NCBI RefSeq assembly: GCF_900115265.1 | Contig: NZ_FOVU01000001.1 | Location: 276,001 to 340,000, forward strand | Origin: Bradyrhizobium sp. Ghvi | GTDB lineage: Bacteria > Pseudomonadota > Alphaproteobacteria > Rhizobiales > Xanthobacteraceae | Reading direction: 5' to 3' | DNA: 64,000 nt | Part shown: positions 24,708 to 33,094 of the stretch, in pieces | Layout of the letters: each line of letters begins with the position of its first letter | Position numbering within the stretch: position 1 is the first letter of the stretch | The notes under the pieces: model-generated | Databases searched by the model: none | Told to the model about the DNA's origin: nothing | Seen by the model: the letters and a program-made list of their open reading frames with translations, nothing else | Translations under genes and position numbers: made by a program

Positions 24708-25753
24708 CACGAGACGATGCAGCTCTCGAAGCCCTCGCGAATGGCCTTTTCCGGCAGTTCGCGGCCGATGAAGACGAGCCGGCTCTCGCGCTTCTCACCC
24801 TCTTTCCACTTCCGCTGGTGGTTACCCTCCAGCATCATGTGAACGCCCTGGAAGACATAGCGATCGTCGTCGTCGTGGAAGGCGAGAATGCCCTTGGAGC
24901 GCAGGATCTTGCCGCCCTCGACCTGCACGAGGTTCTGGAGCCAGGGCATGAACACGTTGGGATCGAGCGGCTTGTCGGTCTTCAGCGAGAGCGACTGCAT
25001 GTCCTCGTCGTGATAGTGCTTCAGGCCGTGGCCGTGGTCATGATCGTGATGATGGTCATGACCATGATGATGATCATGGTCGTGGTCATGATCGTCGGCT
25101 TCGAGGAAATCAGGCTCGATGTCGAGGATGCGGTCGAGGTCGAACGCCCCGCGATCGAGCACGTCGGCCAGCGCCACCGAGCAGCGCTCGGTGCGATGTA
25201 GTTTCGCATAAGGGTTGATGCCACGGATGCGGGCCTCGACCTCGGCAAGCTCGCCCTTGTTGACGAGATCGGTCTTGTTCAGAACAATGACGTCGGCAAA
25301 GGCGATCTGGTTCTTGGCCTCGGGCGCGTCCTTGAGCCGGTCGGACAGCCATTTGGCGTCCGCAACCGTGACCACCGCATCGAGGCGGGCATTCTTCTGC
25401 ACATCCTCGTCAACGAAGAAGGTCTGGGCGACGGGCGCCGGATCGGCCAGGCCGGTGGTCTCGACGATGATGGCGTCGAACTTGCCCTTGCGCTTCATCA
25501 ACCCGTCCATGATGCGGACGAGGTCGCCGCGGACGGTGCAACAGATGCAGCCGTTGTTCATCTCGAACACTTCCTCATCGGCGCCGATGATGAGGTCGTT
25601 GTCGATGCCGATCTCGCCGAATTCGTTGACGATGACTGCGTATTTCTTGCCGTGATTCTCCGACAGGATGCGGTTGAGCAGCGTGGTCTTGCCGGCGCCG
25701 AGATAGCCGGTCAGGACGGTCACAGGAATTTTTTGGGCAGTCGCTTCAGACAT
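24707..25753 (-). CDS. CobW/COG0523 GTP-dependent metallochaperone
   Basis: 348 aa from ATG 25753, preferred because GGAG lies ~8 nt before it. Walker A GYLGAGKTTLLNRIL is at residues 16-30, the metal-binding CICC motif (NGCICCTVRGDLVR) near 70, and the NKTD guanine specificity motif (VLNKTDL) near 158. A histidine/aspartate run (HDHDHDHHHGHDHHHDHDHGHG, 22 residues) lies near residue 220 before the CobW C-terminal domain. These features are typical of zinc chaperones that hand Zn to client enzymes during starvation. It lies in a Zur-box-headed operon after znuA, which supports zinc rather than cobalt. The start of the WD40 gene overlaps its stop. Confidence 0.93.
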   Translation of the reverse strand: MSEATAQKIPVTVLTGYLGAGKTTLLNRILSENHGKKYAVIVNEFGEIGIDNDLIIGADEEVFEMNNGCICCTVRGDLVRIMDGLMKRKGKFDAIIVETTGLADPAPVAQTFFVDEDVQKNARLDAVVTVADAKWLSDRLKDAPEAKNQIAFADVIVLNKTDLVNKGELAEVEARIRGINPYAKLHRTERCSVALADVLDRGAFDLDRILDIEPDFLEADDHDHDHDHHHGHDHHHDHDHGHGLKHYHDEDMQSLSLKTDKPLDPNVFMPWLQNLVQVEGGKILRSKGILAFHDDDDRYVFQGVHMMLEGNHQRKWKEGEKRESRLVFIGRELPEKAIREGFESCIVS

Positions 25754-25837
25754 AACAACTCCGGATTGGGCTTTTTCCGCGCGACGCAAGGCGGGTGGGT
25801 CCCCACAGGGGTCGCCCCGACGGGGTGGCCCCCTGCC

Positions 25838-26701
25838 CTAATGGTCAAGCGCGCTGGTCAGGGCCTTTATATTGTGCCTGACCATGTCAATGTAAGTGGG
25901 GGCAGGCCCGTTTTCGCCGGTCAAACCGTCCGAAATCAGGGTCCCGCCGACCTTGGCGCCGGTCTCGGCCGCGATCCGGCGGATCAGGCGGTCATCGCTG
26001 ATATTTTCGAGGAACACGGCCGGGATTTTTTGGGCCCTGATCTGGCCGATGATGGACGCGATGTCCCGCGCGCTGGGCTCGGTTTCCGTGGAGACGCCAA
26101 GGGGAGCGATGAACTGGATACCGTACTCGGCGGCGAAATAGCCGAACGCATCGTGGGTCGAGATCACCTTGCGCCGCTCCGGCGGGATCTTGGCCACGGC
26201 CTCGCGGACTTCGCGGTCGAGCGTGTCGAGTTTTTCCAGATAGGCCTTGGACTGGGTGCGGAAGAATTCCGCATCATTCGGGGCGGCGGCAGCCAGCGCG
26301 TTGGCGATGTCGGTCACGTAGACCTTGGCATTGGGCACGGACTGCCAGGCATGCGGATCGGCCGCCGAGCCGAGCTTCAGCGGCGTGATGCCGGCGCTGG
26401 CGGTGACCATCTGCGCCTTGCTGCCGGAGGATTGCACCAGACGCGGCAGCCAGCCCTCGAGGCCGAGCCCGTTGACGATGACGAGCTTCGCCTCCGCAAT
26501 GCGCTTCGCATCGCCAGGGGCCGGCGTGTAGACATGGACATCGCCGTCGGCGCCGACCAGCGTCGTCAGATTGAGGCGATCGCCGCCAACATTGCGGACG
26601 AAATCGCCGAGGATCGAGAAACTGGCGACAACGTTGAGCCGCTCCGCGGCATGCAACGGCGCGGCGATCAGCAGGAGCAGACAAAGCAGGATACGCCGCA
26701 T
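25838..26701 (-). CDS. znuA: Zinc (or manganese) ABC transporter substrate-binding protein
   Basis: 287 aa with a signal peptide (MRRILLCLLLLIAAPLHAA). It belongs to the cluster A-I metal-binding proteins: VGADGDVHVYTPAPGDAKRI, then DPHAWQSVPNAKVYVTDIANAL, STHDAFGYFAAEYGIQF and a C-terminal GTLISDGLTGE. The likely metal ligands are the His of DVHVY, the His of DPHAW, the His of STHDA and a late Asp (SDGL). There is no long His-rich loop as in some ZnuA. It is followed by the CobW gene after 84 nt and preceded by znuB after 6 nt. Zinc is favoured by the Zur-like box upstream and the His-rich partner gene, though Mn binding is possible in this family. Confidence 0.85.
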   Translation of the reverse strand: MRRILLCLLLLIAAPLHAAERLNVVASFSILGDFVRNVGGDRLNLTTLVGADGDVHVYTPAPGDAKRIAEAKLVIVNGLGLEGWLPRLVQSSGSKAQMVTASAGITPLKLGSAADPHAWQSVPNAKVYVTDIANALAAAAPNDAEFFRTQSKAYLEKLDTLDREVREAVAKIPPERRKVISTHDAFGYFAAEYGIQFIAPLGVSTETEPSARDIASIIGQIRAQKIPAVFLENISDDRLIRRIAAETGAKVGGTLISDGLTGENGPAPTYIDMVRHNIKALTSALDH

Positions 26702-26707
26702 GGCTCG

Positions 26708-27577
26708 TCACGCTTCCAGATGCCGTCCAGGAAACACCTGGCGAACGAGCCCGCCGACGCTACCGAACAAGACCGAAACGACATAGAGCGCGGCAGCCAC
26801 GAGAATGATCGCAGGGCCTGACGGCACGCGGGTCTGGAACGACAGCACGAGGCCGGCATAGCCCGCGACCGCCGCCGCGACGACCGCGATGCAGATCATC
26901 GCCGTCAGATCGCGCGACCAGAACCGCGCAATGCCCGCCGGCAAGATCATCAGGCCCACCGCCAGCAGCGTGCCGAGCGCCTGAAAGCCGTTGACGAGGT
27001 TGACGACGACCAGCGCAAGGAAGGCGAGATGCGCGGGGCCGCCGGCGCGGCTCACGGTCCGTAAGAATAATGGATCGACGCTTTCGATCACCAGCGGTCG
27101 ATAGATCACCGCGAGTACCAGCAGCGTGACGGTGGCATTGAAGGCGACGACCAGCAGGGTCTGATCGTCCATCGCGAGGATATTGCCGAACAACACATGC
27201 AACAGGTCGATATTGGTGCCCTTGATCGAAACGATGGTGACGCCGAGCGCGAGCGAGGCCAGATAGAAGGTCGCAAGCGAGGCGTCCTCCTTCAACCCGG
27301 TCGAGCGCGCGACCACGCCGGCGAGGATCGCGACCGCAAAGCCCGCGATCAGCCCGCCGGCGGTCATGGCGAACAGGTTGAGGCCGGAGAGCAGGAAGCC
27401 GACGGCCGCGCCCGGCAGGATCGCATGCGCCATGGCGTCGCCGACGAGGCTCATCCGGCGCAGCATCAGGAACACGCCGATCGGCGCGCCCGCCAGTGAC
27501 AGCGCGATGATGGCGGCCAGCGCCCGCCCCATGAACTCGAACTCGGTGAACGGGCCGATCAGCGCGTCATAGATCAT
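26708..27577 (-). CDS. znuB: Zinc ABC transporter permease
   Basis: 289 aa with eight or nine hydrophobic helices. The family segments are MSLVGDAMAHAILPGAAVGFLL and the ABC-3 pattern GFQALGTLLAVGLMILPAGIARFWSRDL. A polar first loop (FEFMGRALAAIIALSLAGAPIG) precedes it. It is the membrane subunit of the importer formed with ZnuA and ZnuC. It sits between znuC and znuA with 6-nt gaps on both sides, so the three are tightly co-translated. Confidence 0.92.
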   Translation of the reverse strand: MIYDALIGPFTEFEFMGRALAAIIALSLAGAPIGVFLMLRRMSLVGDAMAHAILPGAAVGFLLSGLNLFAMTAGGLIAGFAVAILAGVVARSTGLKEDASLATFYLASLALGVTIVSIKGTNIDLLHVLFGNILAMDDQTLLVVAFNATVTLLVLAVIYRPLVIESVDPLFLRTVSRAGGPAHLAFLALVVVNLVNGFQALGTLLAVGLMILPAGIARFWSRDLTAMICIAVVAAAVAGYAGLVLSFQTRVPSGPAIILVAAALYVVSVLFGSVGGLVRQVFPGRHLEA

Positions 27578-27583
27578 CTGAGA

Positions 27584-28339
<756 letters not shown>

Positions 28340-28341
28340 GG

Positions 28342-28578
28342 TTACCTCATCGCCAGAAGGACGATGCCCCAGAGCACTGCGCAGACGGCCAATGCGGCCG
28401 CGAGGCGCCCGGCCATGGTCATCCGCAGGATCGACCAGAGTGCGTCCTGGGCCGGATGCGGCGAAGTCGCATCGTGGATATGGGCATGGGTGTGGTCGTG
28501 CCCGTGCGAATGCCCATCGGTATGGGAGTGCCCATGAGTATGGCCGTGGTGATGGGTGTGGGACGCGGCGGGAACCAT
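28342..28578 (-). CDS. Small His-rich protein with C-terminal membrane helix
   Basis: 78 aa. The first ~45 residues are rich in histidine (16 His, such as HTHHHGHTHGHSHTDG) with intervening Asp, Thr and Gly. A hydrophobic helix follows (GRLAAALAVCAVLWGIVLLAM), so the N-terminal zinc-binding tail would hang from the membrane. It is the first gene of the znu operon and starts just 6 nt from the edge of a Zur-like palindrome, so no ribosome site fits there; translation may be leaderless or start from a few nt of RNA. It could be a zinc buffer or donor for ZnuC/ZnuB. No family name is known to me. Confidence 0.75.
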   Translation of the reverse strand: MVPAASHTHHHGHTHGHSHTDGHSHGHDHTHAHIHDATSPHPAQDALWSILRMTMAGRLAAALAVCAVLWGIVLLAMR

Positions 28579-28584
28579 GCCGAG

Positions 28585-28603
28585 AACGTTATATTATAAC
28601 ATT
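28585..28603. promoter_or_regulatory. Zur-box-like palindrome upstream of the zinc operon
   Basis: AACGTTATATTATAACATT; the core GTTATATTATAAC is a perfect palindrome around one base and the 19 bp are symmetric except one pair. Read on the minus strand, AATGTTATAATATAACGTT, it resembles the alphaproteobacterial Zur operator. It sits immediately upstream of the His-rich gene start (28578), overlapping where the -10 and transcription start should be. Confidence 0.75.
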
Positions 28604-28649
28604 ACGTCTGTCCACGGCTCGCTCAGGGGCGCCTCCGTGTGAGGCAGCG

Positions 28650-28701
28650 CCCCCTCACCCGATTTGCTGGCGCAAATCGACCTCTCCCCGCTGGGGAGAG
28701 G
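28650..28701. repeat. Intergenic palindromic repeat, family B copy 2 (short)
   Basis: A short relative of family B: CCCCTCACCCG, inner arms GATTTGC and GCAAATC, then CCTCTCCCCGCTGGGGAGAGG. It lies between the zinc operon head and the sodB 3' end. Confidence 0.6.
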
Positions 28702-28755
28702 TGAACCGCCCCTGCCGGCCCACTACATCAATGAAACTTCGAAATTCTGCACAGC

Positions 28756-28783
28756 AAAAAGGCGGCCGCGCAAGCGACCGCCT
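28756..28783 (-). terminator. Rho-independent terminator for sodB
   Basis: On the minus strand, GGCGGTCGC and GCGGCCGCC form a 9-bp stem (one G-T pair) with a TTGC loop, followed by TTTTT. It lies ~100 nt after the sodB stop with a family A repeat between, so the repeat is part of the mRNA 3' end. Confidence 0.78.
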
Positions 28784-28787
28784 CTTT

Positions 28788-28877
28788 GTCATTCCGGGGC
28801 GCGCGAAGCGCGAGCCCGGAATCCATTTACCACGCGGACTGACGCCCGATGGCGCTCACGTGCCGCCCCGGAATGAC
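28788..28877. repeat. Intergenic palindromic repeat, family A copy 3
   Basis: Begins GTCATTCCGGGGCGCGCGAA and ends CGCCCCGGAATGAC, but its inner right arm is degraded (GATGGCGCTCACGTGC). It sits between the sodB stop and its terminator. Confidence 0.7.
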
Positions 28878-28887
28878 CGAGAAGAGG

Positions 28888-29484
28888 TTACACCTTCTCG
28901 AACAGGGACTCGACGTATTCCCAGTTCACGAGGTTCTCGACGAACGCCTTCAGATAGTCGGGACGGCGGTTGCGATAGTCGATGTAATAGGAGTGCTCCC
29001 AGACGTCGCAGCCGAGGATCGGGGTGGCGCCGTGCACCAGCGGATTCTCGCCGTTCGGGGTCTTGGAGATCTCGAGCTTGCCGTTCTTGACTTGGAGCCA
29101 GCACCAGCCGGAGCCGAACTGGCCGACGCCGGCCGCCTGGAAGTCGGTCTTGAACTTCTCGAAGCCGCCGAGGTCCTCGTTGATCTTCTTCTCGAGCTTG
29201 CCGGGCAGCTTGGTGCCGCCGCCATTGGGCTTCATCCAGCTCCAGAAATGAATGTGGTTGTAGTGCTGGCCGGCATTGTTGAACACCGCGGGGTTCTTGC
29301 CGAACGAGCCCTTGACGATTTCCTCAAGAGACTTGCCTTCCCATTCGGTGCCCTTGAGCGCGTTGTTGCCGTTGGTGACGTAAGCCTGATGATGCTTGTC
29401 GTGATGGAATTCCAGGGTTTCCTTCGACATGAACTGGCCGAGGGCATCATAGGCGTAAGGGAGTGGGGGCAGCGTAAAGGTCAT
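28888..29484 (-). CDS. sodB: Superoxide dismutase, iron type
   Basis: 198 aa. It converts superoxide to peroxide and oxygen in the cytosol. Metal ligands can be placed at His 27 (LEFHHDKHH), His 77 (AGQHYNHIHFW), Asp 160 and His 164 (GCDVWEHSYYIDY). Gln 73 in AGQHYNH occupies the position of the N-domain glutamine that marks Fe-type enzymes, and the C-domain GSGWCWL lacks the Mn-type glutamine. No signal peptide. Its terminator lies beyond a repeat element. The upstream 237-nt gap is shared with a divergent GNAT gene. Cambialistic use of Mn remains possible. Confidence 0.95.
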   Translation of the reverse strand: MTFTLPPLPYAYDALGQFMSKETLEFHHDKHHQAYVTNGNNALKGTEWEGKSLEEIVKGSFGKNPAVFNNAGQHYNHIHFWSWMKPNGGGTKLPGKLEKKINEDLGGFEKFKTDFQAAGVGQFGSGWCWLQVKNGKLEISKTPNGENPLVHGATPILGCDVWEHSYYIDYRNRRPDYLKAFVENLVNWEYVESLFEKV

Positions 29485-29721
29485 GGGTTCTTGTCCGCAA
29501 CTGGTGGGGAACGAGGCTTAACGGTCACCCCTTATAGAAGGTTCCTGTGCCGTAAAATACCGCCAATTTGCGAAAAGGCGCGATGCGATCACGTGGCTTG
29601 ATTGCACAACTTCGCCGCAGGCAAGCGCATGTTCACCCTGATGTGCCGCAAAATATCATTGCCTTTGAAGCGCTTATGGCAGAACGAATGCGCCACGCAA
29701 CGGGGACCGCAAGGCAGAGCC

Positions 29722-30249
29722 ATGAGCATCGAGATCGACATCCTCAACGGCGACGCCTCGTGGCGGATCGCTGAACCGCTCCATCAGGCGGTCTGGGGCC
29801 CGGACATGATCGCAGGCAAGCCCTGGGCTCACGTCAAATGGGCCAATGCCGATCTGCGCGTACTGATCGAGACGCCCGAGGACGGCCTCGTCTGCCATGT
29901 CGGCATCTATTTTCGCACCATCACCTGGAATGGACAGAAGGTGCATGTCGGCGGCATCGGTGGCGTCTGCACGCGTGAAGACCGCCGCAAGCGCGGCTAT
30001 GCCACCATGGCGATCGACGCCGCCGTGCACACCATGCGCGCAAACGAGGCGGTTCGCTTTGCGATCCTGTTCTGCGAGCCGCACAATTTTGCGTTCTACC
30101 AGAGCCGGAGCTGGCTGCCCTTCAAGGGCGAGGTCTATTGCGAGCAGCCGGAGGGGCGGATTCGCTTCGATTACATGGCGCCGTACGTCTTCAACATCGT
30201 CCGCGCGCCGACGCTCGGCACAATCGATCTGTGCGGTCTGCCGTGGTGA
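29722..30249 (+). CDS. GNAT-family N-acetyltransferase
   Basis: 175 aa from ATG 29722; the frame is open upstream, but the extra residues have no family resemblance. The acetyl-CoA site reads VGGIGGVCTREDRRKRGYATMAIDAAVHTMRA (R-x-x-R/G-x-G/A form, REDRRKRGYA). Then comes RFAILFCEPHNFAFYQSRSW, where the Tyr and the following Gly/Ser act in this fold. The tail FDYMAPYVFNIVRAPT is family-variable. The architecture resembles AAC(2')-like or NodA-like acyl/acetyl transferases, but I see no nodulation context, so only the GNAT assignment is safe. It is divergent from sodB. Confidence 0.8.
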   Translation: MSIEIDILNGDASWRIAEPLHQAVWGPDMIAGKPWAHVKWANADLRVLIETPEDGLVCHVGIYFRTITWNGQKVHVGGIGGVCTREDRRKRGYATMAIDAAVHTMRANEAVRFAILFCEPHNFAFYQSRSWLPFKGEVYCEQPEGRIRFDYMAPYVFNIVRAPTLGTIDLCGLPW

Positions 30250-30384
30250 GCTTCGCGCGAGCGATTGCGCCGGCTCCCGAGGCAAATGCACGCAGACGGA
30301 TAAGCTCTGGAATGTGATTCTCTTCAGCGTTGCACTATCCTGCCGGGCTGCTATGGAGGCGCCATCATTTTCGGGGCTGTCTCC

Positions 30385-30843
30385 ATGTTCGAACGATTCG
30401 CCATTTTCAAACGATTCACCATTGTCTCCGTCCTCCTGGCCGCGCTGCCTGGCGCGACCGCCGCACATGCGCAGAGCGCTGACGCCGGCGGGACCTGGCT
30501 GACCCAGGCTGGCGATGCGCGCGTCAAGATCAGCAAATGCAGCGGCGGCATCTGCGGCATCATCGTCTGGCTGAAGCAGCCCTACGACACCGCGACGGGC
30601 CAGCCGGCGACCGACAGCAAAAATCCCAATCCCGCGCTCGCCAAGCGTCCGATCATCGGCTTGCCGCTGTTCTCCGGCATGCAGCCTGCGGGCCCGAACA
30701 AATGGTCCGGCCAGATCTACAATGCCGATGACGGCAGCACCTATGCGAGCAGCGTCACGGTGACGGGCGCCGAGACGCTGCGGGTCGAAGGCTGCGTCGG
30801 CGCGCTCTGCGGCGGCGAAACCTGGACGCGCGCGGGACGCTAG
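30385..30843 (+). CDS. DUF2147 family secreted protein
   Basis: 152 aa with an N-terminal signal peptide (about residues 1-30, VSVLLAALPGATAAHAQ). The mature part has the DUF2147 pattern GTWLTQAGDARVKISKCSGGICGIIVWLKQP, then GLPLFSGMQPAGPNKWSGQIYNADDGSTYASSVTV and CVGALCGGETWTR. Two conserved Cys pairs (KCSGGICG and GCVGALCGG) suggest disulphide bonds in the periplasm. Function of the family is not established. It is monocistronic and followed by a palindromic repeat. Confidence 0.85.
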   Translation: MFERFAIFKRFTIVSVLLAALPGATAAHAQSADAGGTWLTQAGDARVKISKCSGGICGIIVWLKQPYDTATGQPATDSKNPNPALAKRPIIGLPLFSGMQPAGPNKWSGQIYNADDGSTYASSVTVTGAETLRVEGCVGALCGGETWTRAGR

Positions 30844-30853
30844 ATCTTGCTCG

Positions 30854-30982
30854 TGTACCGGACGCGATGCAGCGCAAAGCGCTGCTTCGCAGAGCCGGGA
30901 CCCAGAAAGCTGCGTGAACCATGCCGAGACATGGGCCCGGCTCTGCAGCGCATCACTACGTGCTGCGCTGGGTCCGGGGCAC
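30854..30982. repeat. Intergenic palindromic repeat, family F
   Basis: GTACCGGACGCGATGCAGCG at the left and a partial complement GTGCTGCGCTGGGTCCGGGG at the right. Inner arms GCAGAGCCGGG and CCCGGCTCTGC also pair. It lies between the convergent DUF2147 and DUF3095 genes. One copy in the window. Confidence 0.65.
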
Positions 30983-30992
30983 GAGAGTGCTG

Positions 30993-32138
30993 CTATCCCG
31001 CCATCGTCTTCAAGGCCGTCGCCGCCGAGGCGTAGCCGCCCCGCGCGCCGTCGATGAAATGCACGTGGTCGCTGCGCAGCGCCGAAGGCGTGAAGCAGGT
31101 CATCATCGCGGCATCCTGCTGATGAAGCCCGTAGCGGACGACGCCTTCGCGGGCGGCGATGGCGAGACGATCGCTCAACGCGCGCTCGAGCTCCGGCGTG
31201 CAGTCGAGAACCATGCGCAGGCCGTCGTCATATTTGCGGAAGTCGGAGTTCTCGACCACCTGGCGCTTGTAGACTTTCGGCAGGAAGCCGCCGATCCCAA
31301 TATCGAAGCGCATCAGCAGATAGACGAAGAACGTATAGGCCAGCACACCGGCGCGACGCGTGAGCAGCGGGCCGCCGCGCCTGGTGCGGGCTTCATAATC
31401 CAATCCCTGGGAGGGCCATTTCAGCGGCGGCCCCTGCGGCGGCACGGGCCGCCCCGCATCCGGGCTGCGCTCGACGAGATGGATGATGTCCTCGATGACC
31501 TTGCGGAACGCGAGCGGATCCGCGCCGGCAGCCGGCATCACCAGCACCGACAGGATCAGTCCGCGCGAGGCCGGCATAACTTCGAAGCGGCAGGACAAGC
31601 CGGAGAGATCGGGCTGCGTGCCCGGCGGCGCCTCCGGGACAGCAAACTCGCCGCGCTTCATCGCGGCATCGGCGAAGGCGAGCCCGCCGCCGGAGAACAT
31701 CGCGTAGGACAGATTGGCCGACGGACCGAAGCGCGCGACGCGCACGTCGAGACCTTTCGCGCGGATGGCGCTCACCGGCACCAGCGCGACGCGCATTTTC
31801 AGATCGAGATCTTCCCGCACCCAGGTCGCGGTCGCGGCCAGGGCTTCGCGGGCCGCTTCGAGATCGCCAGGTCCGACCGCAAAACTTGCGCCGTCGCCGC
31901 CGAACACGAAGGGAAATTCGCGTCCCTCCAGCGCATTCGTCACCGCCGCGATGACGGCGGCACCGGCCATGTTCACCGCCTTGTAGCGCTGCGCCGCGAT
32001 CGCCTTGGTGGAATCGACGATGTCGGCGACACCGATAGTCCAATCATCCGGCAGCGGCGAATAGAGCGCCGGCTCCATCAGGCTGGTGAAGCCGCGAAAG
32101 ACCGGTATGCTGCCGTAGAAGGGGGCGTCTGGTGTCAT
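30993..32138 (-). CDS. DUF3095 protein with nucleotide-cyclase-like region
   Basis: 381 aa from ATG 32138; an open frame extends ~48 codons upstream without family signal. The N-terminal part reads DWTIGVADIVDSTKAIAAQRYKAVNMAGAAVIAAVTNAL and FPFVFGGDGASFAVGP, a class III cyclase-like arrangement with a metal-binding aspartate and the GDGASF turn. The remaining ~230 residues carry the DUF3095 signature (FRKYDDGLRMVLDCTPELE; LHQQDAAMMTCFTPS). I cannot tell whether it makes a cyclic nucleotide; some catalytic residues are not clear. No signal peptide. It is convergent with DUF2147, and its upstream region faces the ribbon-helix-helix ORF. Confidence 0.8.
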   Translation of the reverse strand: MTPDAPFYGSIPVFRGFTSLMEPALYSPLPDDWTIGVADIVDSTKAIAAQRYKAVNMAGAAVIAAVTNALEGREFPFVFGGDGASFAVGPGDLEAAREALAATATWVREDLDLKMRVALVPVSAIRAKGLDVRVARFGPSANLSYAMFSGGGLAFADAAMKRGEFAVPEAPPGTQPDLSGLSCRFEVMPASRGLILSVLVMPAAGADPLAFRKVIEDIIHLVERSPDAGRPVPPQGPPLKWPSQGLDYEARTRRGGPLLTRRAGVLAYTFFVYLLMRFDIGIGGFLPKVYKRQVVENSDFRKYDDGLRMVLDCTPELERALSDRLAIAAREGVVRYGLHQQDAAMMTCFTPSALRSDHVHFIDGARGGYASAATALKTMAG

Positions 32139-32281
32139 CGGGTGGTGCCCGGATGGTTGGAAACCGCGTCCGAAGGAGATACGAGGCAGAATCGGTCCGG
32201 GTTCGCCGGCCGCCGCTGCCCCCTCGATTTTCCGATCATTGGCCGAAATGGAGCCGGACAACAAGATCGCGCCGCGCCGCA

Positions 32282-32746
32282 ATGACGCAGCCCGTCATTG
32301 ATCGGCATCAAACAGCCCGTCGCCGATTGCCCATACGGTTGACCAATCTGAAATGGTTGGTCGGGGTCATCGACGTGTCTGACATCGGCAAGAAGGACTC
32401 GAACGCTCCGGTACGCCGGCGTACGGGACTTGACGCGATCAGCGCGGTGAAGATGCCGGAAGGACTGACTGCAGCGGTCGACGCTTGGGCCGAGGCCCAT
32501 CACCTGTCGCGATCCGACGCAATCTGCAAGCTGGTCGAACTTGGTCTGAAAATCGCCCCCGCGCCTGCGCACACGACGGTCTCGGACGCCGCCAGGATCG
32601 AAGAGATCGCAGCGCATCAGATCGACCTGCTGCTCGATCCCGCCCTGCCGGCGGACGAACGCGAGCGGCGCATCCGCCGCCTCACCGAAGGGCCGCCGGA
32701 ATTCTCGCACGAACGGATCGACCTGCCGAAGCCGCCTCGGACTTGA
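32282..32746 (+). CDS. Ribbon-helix-helix-like regulator (start uncertain)
   Basis: 154 aa if ATG 32282 is used; a GTG at 32375 gives 123 aa (MSDIGKKDSNAPVRRR). The core RRTGLDAISAVKMPEGLTAAVDAWAEAHHLSRSDAICKLVELGLK fits a short beta strand plus two helices of a ribbon-helix-helix DNA-binding unit. The tail has a charged helix (DPALPADERERRIRRLTEGP). An inverted repeat GACCAA-N10-TTGGTC lies at 32341-32362, directly upstream of the GTG; if this is an autoregulatory site, the GTG start is right. The gene is divergent from DUF3095. Role unknown. Confidence 0.6.
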   Translation: MTQPVIDRHQTARRRLPIRLTNLKWLVGVIDVSDIGKKDSNAPVRRRTGLDAISAVKMPEGLTAAVDAWAEAHHLSRSDAICKLVELGLKIAPAPAHTTVSDAARIEEIAAHQIDLLLDPALPADERERRIRRLTEGPPEFSHERIDLPKPPRT

Positions 32747-32757
32747 GCGCCGATTGG

Positions 32758-32967
32758 CTAATGCAGCTTCTCGTCCTGTCGCTTGCGCAACATCGCCATC
32801 GGCATGTCGTGACAACCCACCAGCCGAACGAATTGCTGCGGATACATTTCGTGGCCGTGATCACCGGAATTCTGGTGCGACATCGGCCGGCAGTTGACGT
32901 CGCCGGACCTTGTGGGGGAGTGGTCCGTCCGGCCCTGGTTTGAAGCGGTCATGCTTGAACTGGCCAT
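32758..32967 (-). CDS. Small hypothetical protein
   Basis: 69 aa. ATG 32967 is preceded by AGGGGAG at good distance (GAGAGGGGAGCAGTCC). The peptide is polar, with Ser, Asn, Gly and His in the first half and a Met/Arg/Lys-rich end (DMPMAMLRKRQDEKLH). It lies in the 349-nt gap between the ribbon-helix-helix ORF and the SDR gene, convergent with the first. No hydrophobic segment is present. Only the ribosome site argues for it. Confidence 0.4.
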   Translation of the reverse strand: MASSSMTASNQGRTDHSPTRSGDVNCRPMSHQNSGDHGHEMYPQQFVRLVGCHDMPMAMLRKRQDEKLH

Positions 32968-33094
32968 GGACTGCTCCCCTCTCGATTAGGGCAGATCGAT
33001 TGACGTAACTCAACCAATTGCGGGCCATGCTACGACCAAATCCGGTTGGACGCCATTGAGCCGGGTCAATTTAATTGCGGCGGTAGAGTTCCGC

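Noticed and set aside
25020..25100. Tandem ATGATC/GTGATG-like repeats that could be a microsatellite
   Set aside because: They are the codons of the His/Asp-rich loop of the CobW chaperone on the minus strand, kept in frame.
25795..25840. GC-rich inverted repeat between znuA and the CobW gene as a terminator
   Set aside because: The stems are interleaved and there is no T run on the minus strand; read-through to CobW is more likely.
29722..30249. Possible NodA (Nod factor acyltransferase)
   Set aside because: The fold resembles GNAT/NodA, but the sequence does not contain the NodA hallmarks I know, and there is no nodBC or nod box nearby.
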